Shown here piece after piece: positions 32,605 through 47,300 of a stretch of DNA of 64,000 nucleotides (positions are counted from its first letter, which is position 1; each line of letters starts with the position of its first letter). The notes beneath the pieces were generated by a model, which was not told the origin of the DNA, made no database searches, and saw nothing but the letters and a program-made list of their open reading frames with translations. A program made the translations under genes and the position numbers. The DNA is from Mya arenaria (lineage: Eukaryota; Mollusca; Bivalvia; Myida; Myidae), in contig NC_069130.1 of NCBI RefSeq assembly GCF_026914265.1, forward strand, positions 16,701,366 to 16,765,365, in the 5' to 3' direction.

Positions 32605-35373
32605 TCATTCCACTTTCAGCAGAAGACTGTGAAGTAATACTGATCCCCTTTCCTTCGTTGACCACTCAATTTCCCCATTCCCGATTTGTGGATCAATCGG
32701 CTCGTTTGCTCCTATTGATTGTGGGCCAACCTTGTACGAGCCTGGTTTAACGCACACTTGGAAAGCTACTCTCACGTGATGTGCTTTCTTAGTCTTTGGA
32801 TCTATCACTCTGAAAAAGGTGGGAAGTGTTTGAAATATACAAAACATATACATACCTTTGAAAGGTATGTAAATTTACACATGCAAACATGATAACATAA
32901 TTACATGTCAATTAAACCATTTACAAAGTAAGAACTATTTTTATTCTGTTCTATTGTAAGTTACAAAAGAAGACTGAATTGATGCCATTGATGCTAAAAT
33001 AAGCTGATTCTGAGACATTCTTATCCAAATTCATTAAAACTGTCAATCTGTAAGATGGCAGCTTTATTAAATGGTATTTTAATACTGATGAAGCAACAGA
33101 GCGATATTCTCCACAAGTCAATAGCTGGCAATAGAAGCATTCAATTTGCTAAACTTAAGCATTTTTTATTACAGAAAATTTATTAGCTCCAGTGTGTCTG
33201 ATTATTGTTGAGAGTTATAGCATTTACTGATGAGCCATATGGCTGGGATTTTTTTAAAAGTTAATTCATCACAAGATAAACAACTACAAATATTTGAGAA
33301 AACATATTGCTAATTAAACTTACTTGTTCTTTGGTGAGAACTCATTGGCTCCAGCATATCTGAGGGTTGGTGAGAGAACTATTGTGTTGACCGATGAGCC
33401 ATCTGGCTGAGATTTCTCAGTGAAGACTGGAGGCTGGGGCAATAGTACACTTCCTCCTGCGACCAGCTCTCCTTTAAAATATATATAGAAGTATATAGGT
33501 TGACATTTGCGTTCCACAGTTAAAACTAAAAAATCTGTCAAAACTGTCAATCTTTGAGAGTGCAACCATGTGATACTATTTATCGACGAAATATGATAAT
33601 GGCTGAAGGAAAATCAGCGTTGTCTTAATTGATCCAAATCTATACCTGTAGCATGGAGGTCACCAGTGTCCAGTATTTTTCTCAAGCTTTCAACTTTAGA
33701 GCCAAAATATGCCACATGCCATTTCTCAGACATCGCTAGCATGCTGGCTTTACCAGGTAATCTGAAAAATATGGATAGAATTATTTTTTTTCTACAGTAC
33801 AGTCAAAACCTGTTAGTTTGATATCCCAAGGACCAGCCAAAATACTTTGAGCCTCACGAATATCGAGCCAAATGGGAATGCTTACAATGAGCAAAACAGA
33901 ATAAGTCCAACCACTTCGGGCCACCAAGGAAATCGTGCCAAGCGAAATCCAAGCAACAGGTTTCAACTTTATCTAAGCTATATTTCATGAAACCTTATTT
34001 GCCTCAATGAGTTAAGATTGAAATATGGTTGACTTTAAGAACAGTTCTGTAGAATAGAATAAAATAAAAACAATATAAGGCCTATATGTAATTGTTGTAT
34101 TACACTCTAAACAATCAACACCATGTGATACAATTCACTCAATCAAAAGCATTATGCATACCGTATTATACCGTGTATAGGACGCTAGCAAAGATAGGAC
34201 GCAAGTAAGAAATACAGGAAAAAAATAGGTAAAAAATCTTAGGGCTGTTCCAGTAAAACATATAACCCATGGGAAAGGCAATTATTTAAATATTACATGG
34301 GTGGGTGTCTTTTTTCGCTAATTTGGATACTGAAAGGCTAAATTTGCTTCTGTAGGGGGGTGGTACATTTTATAAGTGCCTTCACCCCGGGTGTTATATG
34401 TTTAAATGGAATAGCCCTTAATACCATATATAGGACAGTGTAAAAAGTCAAAATCAGAAACCACCATGTTTTATTTGACTACCTTTATTTGTTCTTGTCT
34501 GCTTATGCTTACCATACAGGATTTTCTACATCCGATAATAACTGAATAAGTGAATCAATCTATGTGAGTAACGTCCCTTTGAAGTTAAAAATGTAAACAA
34601 ACACATTTTCTTCCATTTATTCCCCTGTTAAAGAAAATTTGGCCAGAAATGCACTCCGAAAAAAATGTCACAACCTAGTACTATAGATAGTATGCAGGCG
34701 TTTTTCCGAAACAAATTTTGGGTAATAAAAGTGCTTCCTATACACATTATAATACAGTACCATTTTCTCATATCATTAAAAAACGACAACAATATTTAAT
34801 TTCTTACATTAATAGTAAATGACTTATTAACAAGCTGCCCAACATTACCTTAGTTTGAACAGAGACCATCCAAACTGTGATGCATATTCCTTAGGAGGGT
34901 CTCCTTTCCTACAGTACAGCTCATCTCCCCTTAGTTTATGGCACTGTTCACAGTAGCAAAGGTGACTCGCTGTGTCAAAGTAACCCTCTGTAATAAAAAA
35001 CATTAAAATGTGAGATTATTTGCATAGGTTAGGTCTATTTTCAAAAGTAATGCTCATATCTCTTCAATTTATGGCACTGTTCATGATAACAAAGTAACCC
35101 TTGGCCTTTGTAACAAACATTTATAAGTTTGATGCATATATTATATATCTTTGGGCTCCTACGCTCACTCGTCCCATTCTTAATCATTAAGAATTTACTT
35201 CATGTTATAGTAACTATTACTTGTAATGAAAAATTAAAATTAATCAACAAACCAACTTTACATACCAGGCAGTGATAGTTGGGTTTTAATCCTCTGGCAG
35301 AGATTCTGATATTCACACGGCCGGGAAACAGTGCTTTGGTCACCCAGGGGTCGAAATACTTTTTCTTTCACAA
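32605..35373 (-). CDS. NEURL4: NEURL4 exons 24-28 (C-terminal region, stop)
   Basis: Exons 35266-35373, 34849-34987, 33646-33761, 33324-33471 and 32605-32809. They carry [10 protein letters not shown], a Cys-rich [34 protein letters not shown] and [15 protein letters not shown], ending ...LLLKVE and TGA. The [17 protein letters not shown] portion resembles the vertebrate NEURL4 C-terminus. Confidence 0.92.
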
Positions 35374-38300
35374 CTGAAAAACAGAAACAAAATGTTATCT
35401 GCTACATGTAGTTCATACAGTTATTAACTTGTTCACATTAACACCTCTCTTCCACTTTGGAGCTAATATATATCTATAAATAGATTTTTTTCATCTTGGC
35501 AAGAAATTGAAAACCCCAACTTCTTTTAATGTAGTAAGTGTAAATTTTGGCTGATTTTGACTTGAATCTTTGTGAAACATTGCATACATATCTACTTTGC
35601 AATTTGTGGAAACAAGATTGACTGTTTGATCTTCAAACTACAACAATAAATCTTCAATTCATAAACCTACCATCATCAATGTCTGCTTTCTCCCTGTCCT
35701 CAACCACAAGCTGGTTCATTCTACCATCCTCACCCTCCGCAATTATTGTGACCTGGAACGCAACCGAATATAGGATAGATTTACTTCAGCGCCAGGTATT
35801 CTAAGTACTTTTCTACATTATACTTAAGTCATGTTCTTAAATAATATAATCGCTTCATATTATCCGAAATACTTTATTTTCATTGATTTGATTTAAAGCT
35901 GCACTCTCACTGATTTACTGTTTTGACAATGAGTAAATGTTTGCGTAAATATCTGCAAAACAGTGTTATAAGACTGCTGACAAAAGATCAGATCGCAGAT
36001 TTTCATATTTCCGTGCGACAATTTATGTTTTATGGCTAAAAGCATTACTAACACATAACTCATAAAACATCAATTTTGGAACATAAATATGAATATCTGT
36101 GATCAGAACTCACCCAAATAAGCGGATAACATAAAACCACCGACCTGTTCACATTGCCCATAAAGGTCCAGTAGACCATGACAGGGGGTTGGCACATCTC
36201 TTGCCGCTATGCCTTGATCTAGCCCGTCCACATACATGTGTAGATTGTGATCTTCGTCCACTAACACACCCACCGTCTGTCCAACCTGTAGGCTGTTCAG
36301 GTTTGGGCCATAGTTTTCTTTGATCTGAAATACACCAAGTTTTACTCTTGTAAATCATTGTTCATGAATGATTTGTGAATGCGTGATGAGAAATTGTGGC
36401 ATTGTTATAAAACAAAATGATTTCACATGGTTGGCATGAATAAAAACACAGCTCTAGAGTTTTACTGCAATGTCTGACTAATCAGTAGACTATCTCAATA
36501 ATTATAGGGTTTTAGCCAGAGGTTCATGGGAGGGTGCTGCAGTCTGTCGTTTTTTTTGAAGCACCCTCCTGGAGACCAGAATGTGCACCCGCCTGCCTTC
36601 AAAAATTAAATGTTTAAGATAATCAATTTTTTTTTAGTTTTGATTAAAACTTGGTATATATGATTAAAGAATTCAAAAAAACTTTCCATGTTTAGTAGTT
36701 AAAACCTAAGATTACTTGAAATCAGGACAATTTCCAATATTTTCTATGAAATTCATAATGCTTTAATTATTCACTGCTTGATACAATGTGCCCTTTTATC
36801 CCTCAGCACCCTGTCCCTTTTCTGCAACACTCTGTCCCTTTTCTGCAGCATCCTGTCCCTTTTCTGCAGCACCCTGTCCCTTTCTGCAGCATCCTGTCCC
36901 TTCCTGCAGCACCCTGTCCCTTTTAAAACCTGAATCAAGCCCTGATAAATACAATAATGTTTTACCTTGGCTCCACATGAGTACACATGGTCAGAATGGA
37001 CTAGAACACAGGATTTCTTGATGGCCATGGCTGACACGGGAAAACTGAACTTCTCCGGGGAAAACCCGACATAGCCAATCATCATGGAGGAGCTCCATCT
37101 TGTGTTCAGCTTGTCAATACGAACCTGGAATAATACATGGTTGCATTTTAGATATATATAAAACAAGAGCTGTCACAAAAAATGACAAATGCCCCCAGTG
37201 TCACATAGTTCAATGGATTATTTAACTACTAATATGCCTACAATCAATAAGAGCTATCATAAACTATAAGCATATATGCTGCTCATGACAAAGTAACAGC
37301 CCGGACATGACCAATTATTCTGTGTATGCATATAGCATAAGCAGCATTCCAAAATGTTGAACCAAATGTGACCTTGAACTTTTAGTTACTGGGTAAGGAC
37401 TCGTCTTGCTGTACTTAACACATGTGCCAAGTAATTCTAAAAGTCCTCCATGCTGGACAAAGTTATTGCTTGGGCATGGAAAACAGGATGCAAATGGTTG
37501 GATGGACTGCAAGACAGACTCTGAGATATTAAAAACAATTGGAAAAATGTGAGTCCCAGAGGAAAATTTCTGAATAAGTTATCCTTATTTTGTATGAGTT
37601 TTTCAAAATGTGTGAATCCCAAAGTAAAAGTGTGAGAACCAAAACTAGAGTGTGAGTCTAGCAATTACCAAACGAGGGTAAGTGAGAACCCTGGTTATCA
37701 CTTGTTTCCATTTCAGTTGTTTGCAGCCAGCTATGGAAGTGTGTGTAAACCTCATGGTTAATTATGTTATAAATGCTACGTAGGAGGCAACATTTTGCTT
37801 CAAATGAAGACTTTAAAACAAAGATAACATTTCTTTTTCTTCACCATTTTAAAAGAAACAAAGAGAAGTCTATGCCACTTAAAGAGCACCACCTTCCTTT
37901 AAATACTGTGTTTAATTAGGTGATTAGTTTTTACAAACACACTGACAAACCTGTTTCCAAAACATTATTCTGAGTGCTCCATCAGACAGCGAAAAAGGAT
38001 TGTCGAAGTGTTTTAAAAAAATACTCTCAACCAAACTCTGGTAAAAGATGACGGCAGGGCTCTGTAAGCAGCGCAGACTGTGCTTTGCTTCATTTAAAAT
38101 GGTGACGAATTAGTGGAAATAGAAATAGAATATCTGTGATGATGTTGGACAAGGAAAATTTACTGTTCTAGTCATGGTAATGGCTGCCGTTAGACAGGCA
38201 ATGTTTTTGCTATATAATCTCGAATAAAGAGACTGGCACAATGCTTGAATAGGTGATCCTGGTTTACTGCAGTTTTGTAATATCTCTAAGCGGGCAGTGT

Positions 38301-41300
38301 ATGTAACTGTCCAAGTTACTATAGGAAAATGAAAATTCACTGTTCTTTTCATGGTTATATTGTAATGGTCAGGGTGGCATTGGATAGACACTGTTTTTGC
38401 TATATGATCTAGAATAAGCCACAAACCTTGAAGAGGTGATTCCTGGCCAGTGGTTTACTGGTAACAGCTACGCCTTGGTTATAGCTGGCAGTGCGTGTAA
38501 TGGTCAAGTTGCCATTGGACAAGCGAATATTCTTGCCATGGTTACAGTGGAACTCGGACACACAGCTGCTGGCAGTATCTCGATCCTGGTCTCTATCTAT
38601 ATGCTGTGAGAAAGTTTGATGGGGATTTGTGAGTAAGAATTACAAATGTACCTTACTGAAAATGTGAAATCAAATTTGATTATGTTTCAGGTATGTGGCA
38701 CAGGATGAGAAAAAAAGTTGTGTTTAGCAAATTTTGGTATCCAACTTGTACTCCATGCTTGCAAGTCAGGTGCTAAAAGGCCTAGTTTAAGGACTGTTTG
38801 GCACGACAAACCCCTGCTGTGCATCTCCTGCTAATTTCACTGATGTCACAGTAGGGGCCAATTTCCTGTGTATTTGCTTATTGGCTCAGGGCCATTTAGG
38901 GTCCATTTCTATTATAAAACCTCCAAAACTGCACAGATGGATACTCAGATCAGAGATCTGATAAGACAATTAGGCAATTAGATTAAGATCAATGCACAGA
39001 GGTTGTTTACTATACAGGGTTTTTTGTTTTGTTTTTTGGGGGGAGGGGGGCACTAATACAAGGATTAAACTAGGCCTTTAACTAAATAAGCTATCAGGCT
39101 CAAATAACTCACCAACTTTTATAACATTTGCACGCTACATCCATATCATTCACCATCTCAGTCTTGAGATTTGTCTCCAAATTTTTCGTTTGAACTAACT
39201 ATAGCCATGGTTGGCCTCTCAAATCAACAGTTTTAGTCCTACTCATGCACTAGGCGTTGTTTTTCATTCACAACCTTATTGATTCACAAAAACGCCAATA
39301 ATAAACATATATGAGAATGATGATTTTATCTTTTAAAAGAGTTTCCTTAATTTGACTAGCACAATGCCATGAACACAGGCTTTGCAAATATATATGATTA
39401 CTTTTTCTTCAATAAACATCAGACCTGGTTTAAGTAACAAGTTTACAAGCTCTTCAAAATTTCTTACTCACCCTAACAATTTGATGGCCAGTCTCGGAGT
39501 CTACAGACGGTGTTGTTGTGGAACTATCTGTTACCATGGTTACACTGCTCACCACGGAAACCGACTCTACCATTCCGTATAAATCTATCACAGCAAATAC
39601 ATTCTGAAACATGATTTTTTTTCAAATAAATACAGTTTTCACTTAATTGATGTGTGTATACCATTTTATATGATACCTATCAAGATGTCCCAATAAATTG
39701 TTATAAAAATAAATCTCATAAAAACACTTCCCATTATGTAATATGATTTTACTGCAAGCAATAATAGATTTTTGAAAATCAAATTCATGTATTGCCCACT
39801 TTTGGAGCAAGCAATACATATCTGCACGGACCTCTAAACCAGTTTGGGCGGAATTTCCTGGTATTTGCCGAGTGCGCGCTAAGGATTGTGGGTAAATTCA
39901 AAATTCTTATCGTTTCACCGATATCAAGCAGTTTTCAATCCATGGTTTATAGGTCCATGATATATGGGTCAATTTCTGAATGCTATTACTGTATTCAGTT
40001 ATTTATTTAAAGGTGTTTCAGCGATCTAAAAGAGAACAAGACTTGCACTGAGGAAATGCTATAATGACCACTTGCTCAAATTATGGATATTGGACAGCAG
40101 GGCTTGATTAAGAACTTTATGCCAAGGGCTTATGTAAAAAGGCTTGTTCATCCAAGTGTATTTTCGGTGACTTGTATTGAGAATTTAAAAGTACATGATC
40201 AATGTTTTATTCTGATGGTACTCACTCTTGGAATACTTGAAGCGGCAATGCCGAGGTTTTCACCATTCAGGTAAACATGCATGGCTCCGTCTTGGCTACG
40301 GCGAATTCCTATTTTATTCCCCACCTGCGTTAAAGAATCAATTTAGTTGTATTACGGTATTTTAAAGCTGCACTCCCACAGATTGTCAGTTTTTAAAATT
40401 GTTGTCTCAATCAGCTGATTTTGGCATCTATACTTTCATTTCAGTCATTTTTAGATAACTCACAAAAGAACATATCTCTGTTGTTTGGTAAACAGCCAAA
40501 ATTTCATTTTCTAAAATCTTTACTAAGGCTTTTAGCCAATCAACATTAATTTTCAATTGTAAATATGATACACTTCCATCTTATCTTTTGTCAGCAGTCT
40601 TTTATCGCTAGTTTCCAGATATTTACGCAAAAATTGGCTCATTCAAAGACAAAAAATTAATATGTAATATCTTAATGAAGGCCAATTGTTTAATTAAGTG
40701 CTGAATTTGAAAGCAAAACCATCTGCAGACCTATCATTTAAAAAACAACTTTTTTTTATTAAATTAAATTTCTTCAACAAAGCAGCTCAAATAAAAATAC
40801 ATATCAAAAATTAATTTGTATTATTACCTCTAATCTTTCTAGTGATGGAGCATAGTTTTCCTTTATGGTCACTCCAGACTTTTTCACATTCTCCCCACAC
40901 ACAATCCAAGTGGGCTTTGCCGTCAATTCCAAAACCGACGTCGGAATAGCCGAAACTGGAGTTGTATCCGAGATGGCCATCGATGTTAGTCCAATCCTAA
41001 TACCGCCTGACCATTGTTTATTGATTTTTTCAACCCGTATTTCAAATATCTCGTCTTTTTTTAGTGGGTCGGAGCTGAATATGAGTCCATTGTTAAAGTT
41101 GTGTGACCGGGTGGCTGTGCAACTGTTGGTTGTGAGGCTTATATTTTTGCCGCAACACATGCTGAATCTGTGGGTGATATTCTGGATTTCTGGAATATAT
41201 ATGACACATGTGATGATTAAATTACAGTAGGTTGGTTGGTTAAACATAATAAGGGTTTAAATTTGCTATACAAATCCCTGGTTCTACGAAAAAAAAAGGT

Positions 41301-44300
41301 TTACCAATAATCAATTCATGTGTTCGGAAATTTCAAACCAAAAATGGCCATAATGAAGAAACACAATAATTGATTAACTACCTCATAAACAATGCATTTA
41401 TGGAAAATATCAATTACTGATAACAAGATTGTAACTGTGTATTTAATAGCTGAAAACGCACAAATATTAAATGACTGGTGGGTCCTAAAAGATTAACAGT
41501 GATCAATTTTCAATCAAAAGGTACTGTTTTCAGCACCTTTCCTTTAAACATAGTATCCTTCATAAAAAACATTGTTTTCCATGTTTTTCAGTAAATTAAA
41601 ACAATTGTATTACTTGTGGTACATCATATTTGGCAGTAAGACAGCATCTTTTAAGTGTTTTCACTTTTTATTGATCTGGGCCAATTTTGGTTTCCAACAG
41701 GCATACAAAACAACTTGCTAATGTTAGCTAACTCGAGTTAATTGCCTGCTTTCAGGGTTCGCCTGCTTTCAGGGTATGTGCTGCAATGCAACTGGCATAC
41801 AAAACAGTTTGCTAAAGTTAGCTAAGGTGAGTTGTTTCCCACTTCCAGTGTATGTGCCGGGATGCAACAGGGTATCAAACAAAAATTGTTTGCTTATTAA
41901 TTTTAGCTAACTTTGCTTAGTGACTGTTAGCTTTTAAGTGTCCTCAGAACAAGTTCTTACTCACATTTTATTTACAATAAACTTATAATCAATACATTAC
42001 GGGAACAAACTTAGCCCACTGCTATATTTTTACAAACTATTTGCACAAACTTTCACACATTGTGTGTATATATGACAAATCACTGCCAATCCATTCTGAA
42101 AATTAAATTTTATAAATCTTTAATACTGCATCTTTTATTGACAAGTGCCTAATGACTGGCTTACCTGAAGCAAGAGGGGAACTTAAGCTGCTCTGTTCCA
42201 CTATGGCCCTATTTATAAGGTTGTTTTCATTGGGCATCACACCCGACCCGCTGGTTATGGACACCTGGGCACACTGGCCATACAGGTCTATCACTGCAAA
42301 CACTCCTGAAATAAAAGGGTTATTGTTATCAATGCTATTATTGATATTTGTTATTCAATATATAGCTAAAATTCTATGACTCCACAAGCAAATGCAACTT
42401 GTTTTTACCGAGAATGATATCGAATAAAATCATGTCAATCTCAAAACCTAGTATTTCTTTGTATTAAAACCTTTTATACCAAACCCATCTCATAAAATAC
42501 CAGTTTGGCAAATTAATGAAACCATGTTAAGTATTCTTAAGCCTACCTACATAGTTTATGACCCCATTAAACAAGTGAGTGATTAGGTTAACTGGGGTAC
42601 TATATTGTCACCTTGGTGCAAGAAGTCAATACGTGCCATTGAAATGCACTACACTTATTGCCTTCTTGCACCTAGGTGACAATCAATATACATTCGATTT
42701 ACCTAATTAATAGTTTATGCCATTAAAATGTTAATACCTTGTGGAATATTGGAGCAAGCTACGCCCTGGTCCACTCCATTCAGGAAGTAGTGAAGAGTTC
42801 CGTCAGAACAACGCATCATGCCAATACGACACCCAACAACAACCGAGTCTAGGTCTAGTGGATAGCCGTTACGTATGGTTGACCCATCTTGCATGATCGC
42901 TGAACCACTGAAAGTAATGAAAATGGTACATATCAATTGTAAAACGGATACATAGGTTCATTAGCTGATACGACTCCCATTAGCAACTGAGTCTAAGTCT
43001 GGCAGGTAGATGTTACATATCGTTGACCCATCTTGCATGATCGCTGAACCACTGGCATGAATGAAAATGGTGCTAATTAATTTAAATGTAGAATTGATAT
43101 ATTTGGTTCATCATGTCAATATGACACACAACAACTGAATCATAAGTTGCCATGATGAATCGTTGACCCATCCTGAATGATTGCTGAACCACTGTAGGGG
43201 TAATATGTTTAAGGTACACTTAGCACTAATCTTAACATTATATATATAGAGCTATCAATAAAATAATAACCCAATGCTCTTGTCATAATCAATATCTGTC
43301 ACAAATAACAATGTCATTTATTAACCACATTCAAACATATAAATTCTTACCTCAGCATCCATGTGTCATATTCAATGTCCGTCATGGTGTTGGGGAACTC
43401 CAAGTCCTCTGGCTTTATTAATGTAACTCCTGCTTCTATAGACCCTGACCAGCGGTCGACCATACGCTCAATAATCACTTCAAACAGTTCATTATCCTTC
43501 AACTGCCGATTACTCATCACAATTGCATCATTAAACTCGCCAGTCGCGTTGGGACGTATGGATGTTCGTCCACTGTTTGTGATTGCAGAGTTTGTGCCGT
43601 GAAAGTTGTGAAACAGTAAGAGGTCTGTTTCACTGAGGCTTGAGAAATCTACGTCCGGGGTGCTCAGATTGTCTGTGAACAATAAGAACAAATTACAGTA
43701 AAACTGCGGTTGTTCGAACAAGCGGTCGTTCGAGAACCGGCGTTTCCTCGAGGTCAGAGCTTGGTCCTGAACTTTTTTCCTTCTATTTTTATATAAAATA
43801 TACCTATGCTGCATCGAAACCTAATTATGTTGAGGAGTCGAGCAATATACTCAGACCCAAGTACACAAATCGTGCACAAAACCTCATGGCTCCCTCGAGG
43901 TAATAATTTCACAAAATAAACAAAAACAATTACTAGGTATTAAAATTTTTGCAAGTTGTAAAAATTGCAATGACAGTTGAAAGGCAATTTGATAAGGTGT
44001 GAAAAACCGTTTATCACTGTTAACGCATGACCAATATTAGTTGATATTGGCATTTGAGATGATAATTATGAGAAGATAATGACGAGAAGTTAATTGTGAG
44101 AAATCTAAATGAGTAAAAAAAATATGAATAAAACACTGTTCTTTGAATTCACTGACGATGCTGACCGTGATCTTCAGAAGCTCTGTACGCTGTCACGTCA
44201 CATTACGATTGAACAGTTTCGCGAAACCGACAAAATGCGCCAATCAACAATCCTTGATTTTGCGAAACTTAAATCTGACTAATGCCATAAGATGTATTGT

Positions 44301-47300
44301 CATTTAAATGTTGCTTGTTACGAAAATGTGTTTTTTTGTTAAAATAAACATTTCTACTTATTAATTTATTGTTATTTTTTTTGCATTTTACATTTAGTAT
44401 ATACTTCCACAACGCAACACATAATCGGTGTCTTAGTAAACATTGTTCTTTCACCATTTTGGGCATGGGGCTAGGGCTGTTCAGATCAGGTTAAAGCTGC
44501 AATCTCACAGATTGACCGTTTTGACAATTTTTTTATTTTTTGTAATGGAATGAACCAATCCAACAAAAAAATAAAGAACTTTGTTAAAATGGTCCATCTG
44601 TGAGAGTGCAGCTTAGAGTGTCATTTTGACTTTACCTGGAAATTTCAACTGAGAAATGAACAAAAATTGGTAGAAAAGATAAAGGAATGTGATAAAGTTT
44701 GCTTCTTTAAGAACACATGACTTTGTATAAAAAATCTATAAAAAAACAGTTGGGTGTCAATTTTTTTTATTAAAAAGAAAAAGATCTTTGAATTCTTTTA
44801 AGTATAAAATTGAGAATTGTATTTTAGCAATTGGGTATCGGGACCAAATTTGGCCACATCTTTACCAAACCCCCCCTCTGGTTAATAAATGACCATGTAT
44901 GTTATGTGTTACTATTTCATTCAGACAAAAGGCATCATACACCTGGCTACACTTCTATAGCTAGTTGTCTTCTATTTCTTTTTAATAAAGCACATATTAA
45001 TATAAATATACCATCTGCATATTTCAGTTATGACCTTGTTATTTTGAGCATTTAATTATGACAGGTAACACACAAAATCAGTCAAGGTCAGACAATTAGT
45101 GGCAAAAGAGTAACAAAATTGAGTTTCTCTGTGCATGGCATTATTAATATCAAGCTTTAGAAAGTTGCTCAACTGTTTCTAATTAGTGGAAAAAGAGTAA
45201 CATTACTAGGTTTGCTTTGTGGTAAATTACACCAAAGCTATGACCATACCTCTCCTTTTTACATCTAAAAACAGCTAAAAATGCTACCTGACTGGTCCAC
45301 TATTGTAGCCTGTGCAGCCTGTCCGTACAGGTCAATAACTCCATACACATTCTCTGGCACGTTACTGGCTGCCGCCCCCATGTCTATTCCATTCACAAAG
45401 AAGTGGACTGTGCCTGTGTCTTTACGGATTACACCCACTCTGTCACCGACCTGTAATATACATGAAAGAACTGTTGTGTAATAAAGTTAATAATCAGATT
45501 TATTATATATCCCATTGAAAAAGTTTCAACATTTGTTAATTCTTGCAAAAGTGCACAGTAGGTTTTAAAGGAAGACTTTCATTCCACGCAAGAATGATAT
45601 TTCCTATTAATTCTTTTTTTTTTAAATATTCTGTTAGTTTTAGAATAAACTCAATGGGAATGAATAATGATAAATGAGTATTTTTCCTGTCCTGTACATT
45701 TAAATATATCGACCATATTGAATGTACAGACATGAATCAGACAAGAAGTTCAAACAAAACTACTTTAAAATTAACAGAAACAAAAAACAAATCGAAGTAG
45801 TGATGAGAAATTAGGACCCATTTACAAACCCCCAAAATAACCTTTTCACAAAAATTGGCAACAAAGTATTTTTTGGAATCTCTAACAACTAGTACAGAAA
45901 TGTTTAAATGAAATCTTAGGCTCTTAAAATGTTTCAGACCCATAACACAGTGACTCGCACCAAGGCACTGGGTAAATTCACCACCTAAGCCATTTTGTGA
46001 ACATTTTTACAATTTTAATCACGAAAAAGGTGGGGTAAAAGCTGCAATGTTAAACAAAAAAAATTGAGATCTGCATTAGCAATACTAGTACAAAATCAAA
46101 TATCATCAACCAGTCGTTGAAACTAAGATAAGCCCGCAAGCTTTTCAGTTAAATGCTTTCCAGGTGTTCTGAAATTCTGGATTTTATATTGCAGGGCTTG
46201 TTAAGAATGTTGATACAAAGCACTAGTGTCAAAATTTGGGAATGTTCACCCAAAGTCTAAATTCGATAACTGATATACTTTTAAGAGAAATTTGTTGATT
46301 AATTTCAATTTTGTTTAAAAAAAAAGTGTTAACAAGACACAAGTATCTAACATTTTTTTATATATTTTCTCACCTTCAGTCTATCCAAATTCTGGCCATA
46401 GTCATCCAACACAGTCGTTCCGTTGTACATAACCCCATTTCCTGTCATCATCCATGTTCCCGATCGAATATTCGTCATTGTCGAAGGGAATTCCAGGCTC
46501 TCTGGCGTGTGAAGTGTCAGCCCGATTTCAATTGACCCCGCCCACTTGTCCACCATTTTGTCCAGGCGAACTTCGAAATGCTCGTTAGGTCGAATTGTTC
46601 TCGCTGTTAAAACTACACCGTTGTTAAAGTCATCCACAGCACTGCAAGGGAAAGCAATGAAAAGTTTTCGCCATCTAATTACATCTGATGAACAGGATGA
46701 AAATTATAAATTCAAATCTGTTTCAGATGATTAAAAAGACATACTTAAGTTATATGAAATGCAGGAGTTATAAATATGGCTGTTCTTTTCTTGTCAATGT
46801 CAAACAGAAAAAAATATTTAAATTACTTGGTTGGGATTTAAAATCTGTCTCCAATCATAATCAATCATCTATAACAATCAGTCACGCCATTTAAATTAAT
46901 TTTGCGTTATATTATGAAAATAAAATGTTTTTTTTATTTTTAGAGAATATGGCCAAATAGCAATAATCGATTCTGAGATTATGCAAACAATCACTGGCTA
47001 TCTCAATCCAAAACAAAGGTTTGATTACACCTGTTCATCAATTTAAGTAAACACCAGTTATAAAAATAAATTCTTTCAGTCTACCACTACTTTAAACACC
47101 AGTGTTGACTAAGGGATCATAACAATGCATACTTGGGTCTGTGGGCAGTTCTAGAGTTTCCTATGACAGCTGCATGTGTCCCACATCGGGTGTGAAATGT
47201 CAGTCTTTCCACCTCTTCCTCTGTAAACAGGCAACAGAAAACATGAGATCCACTAAATTTAACATAAACCACCAGGATAGCCTAGATGTTGAGCATCTGC

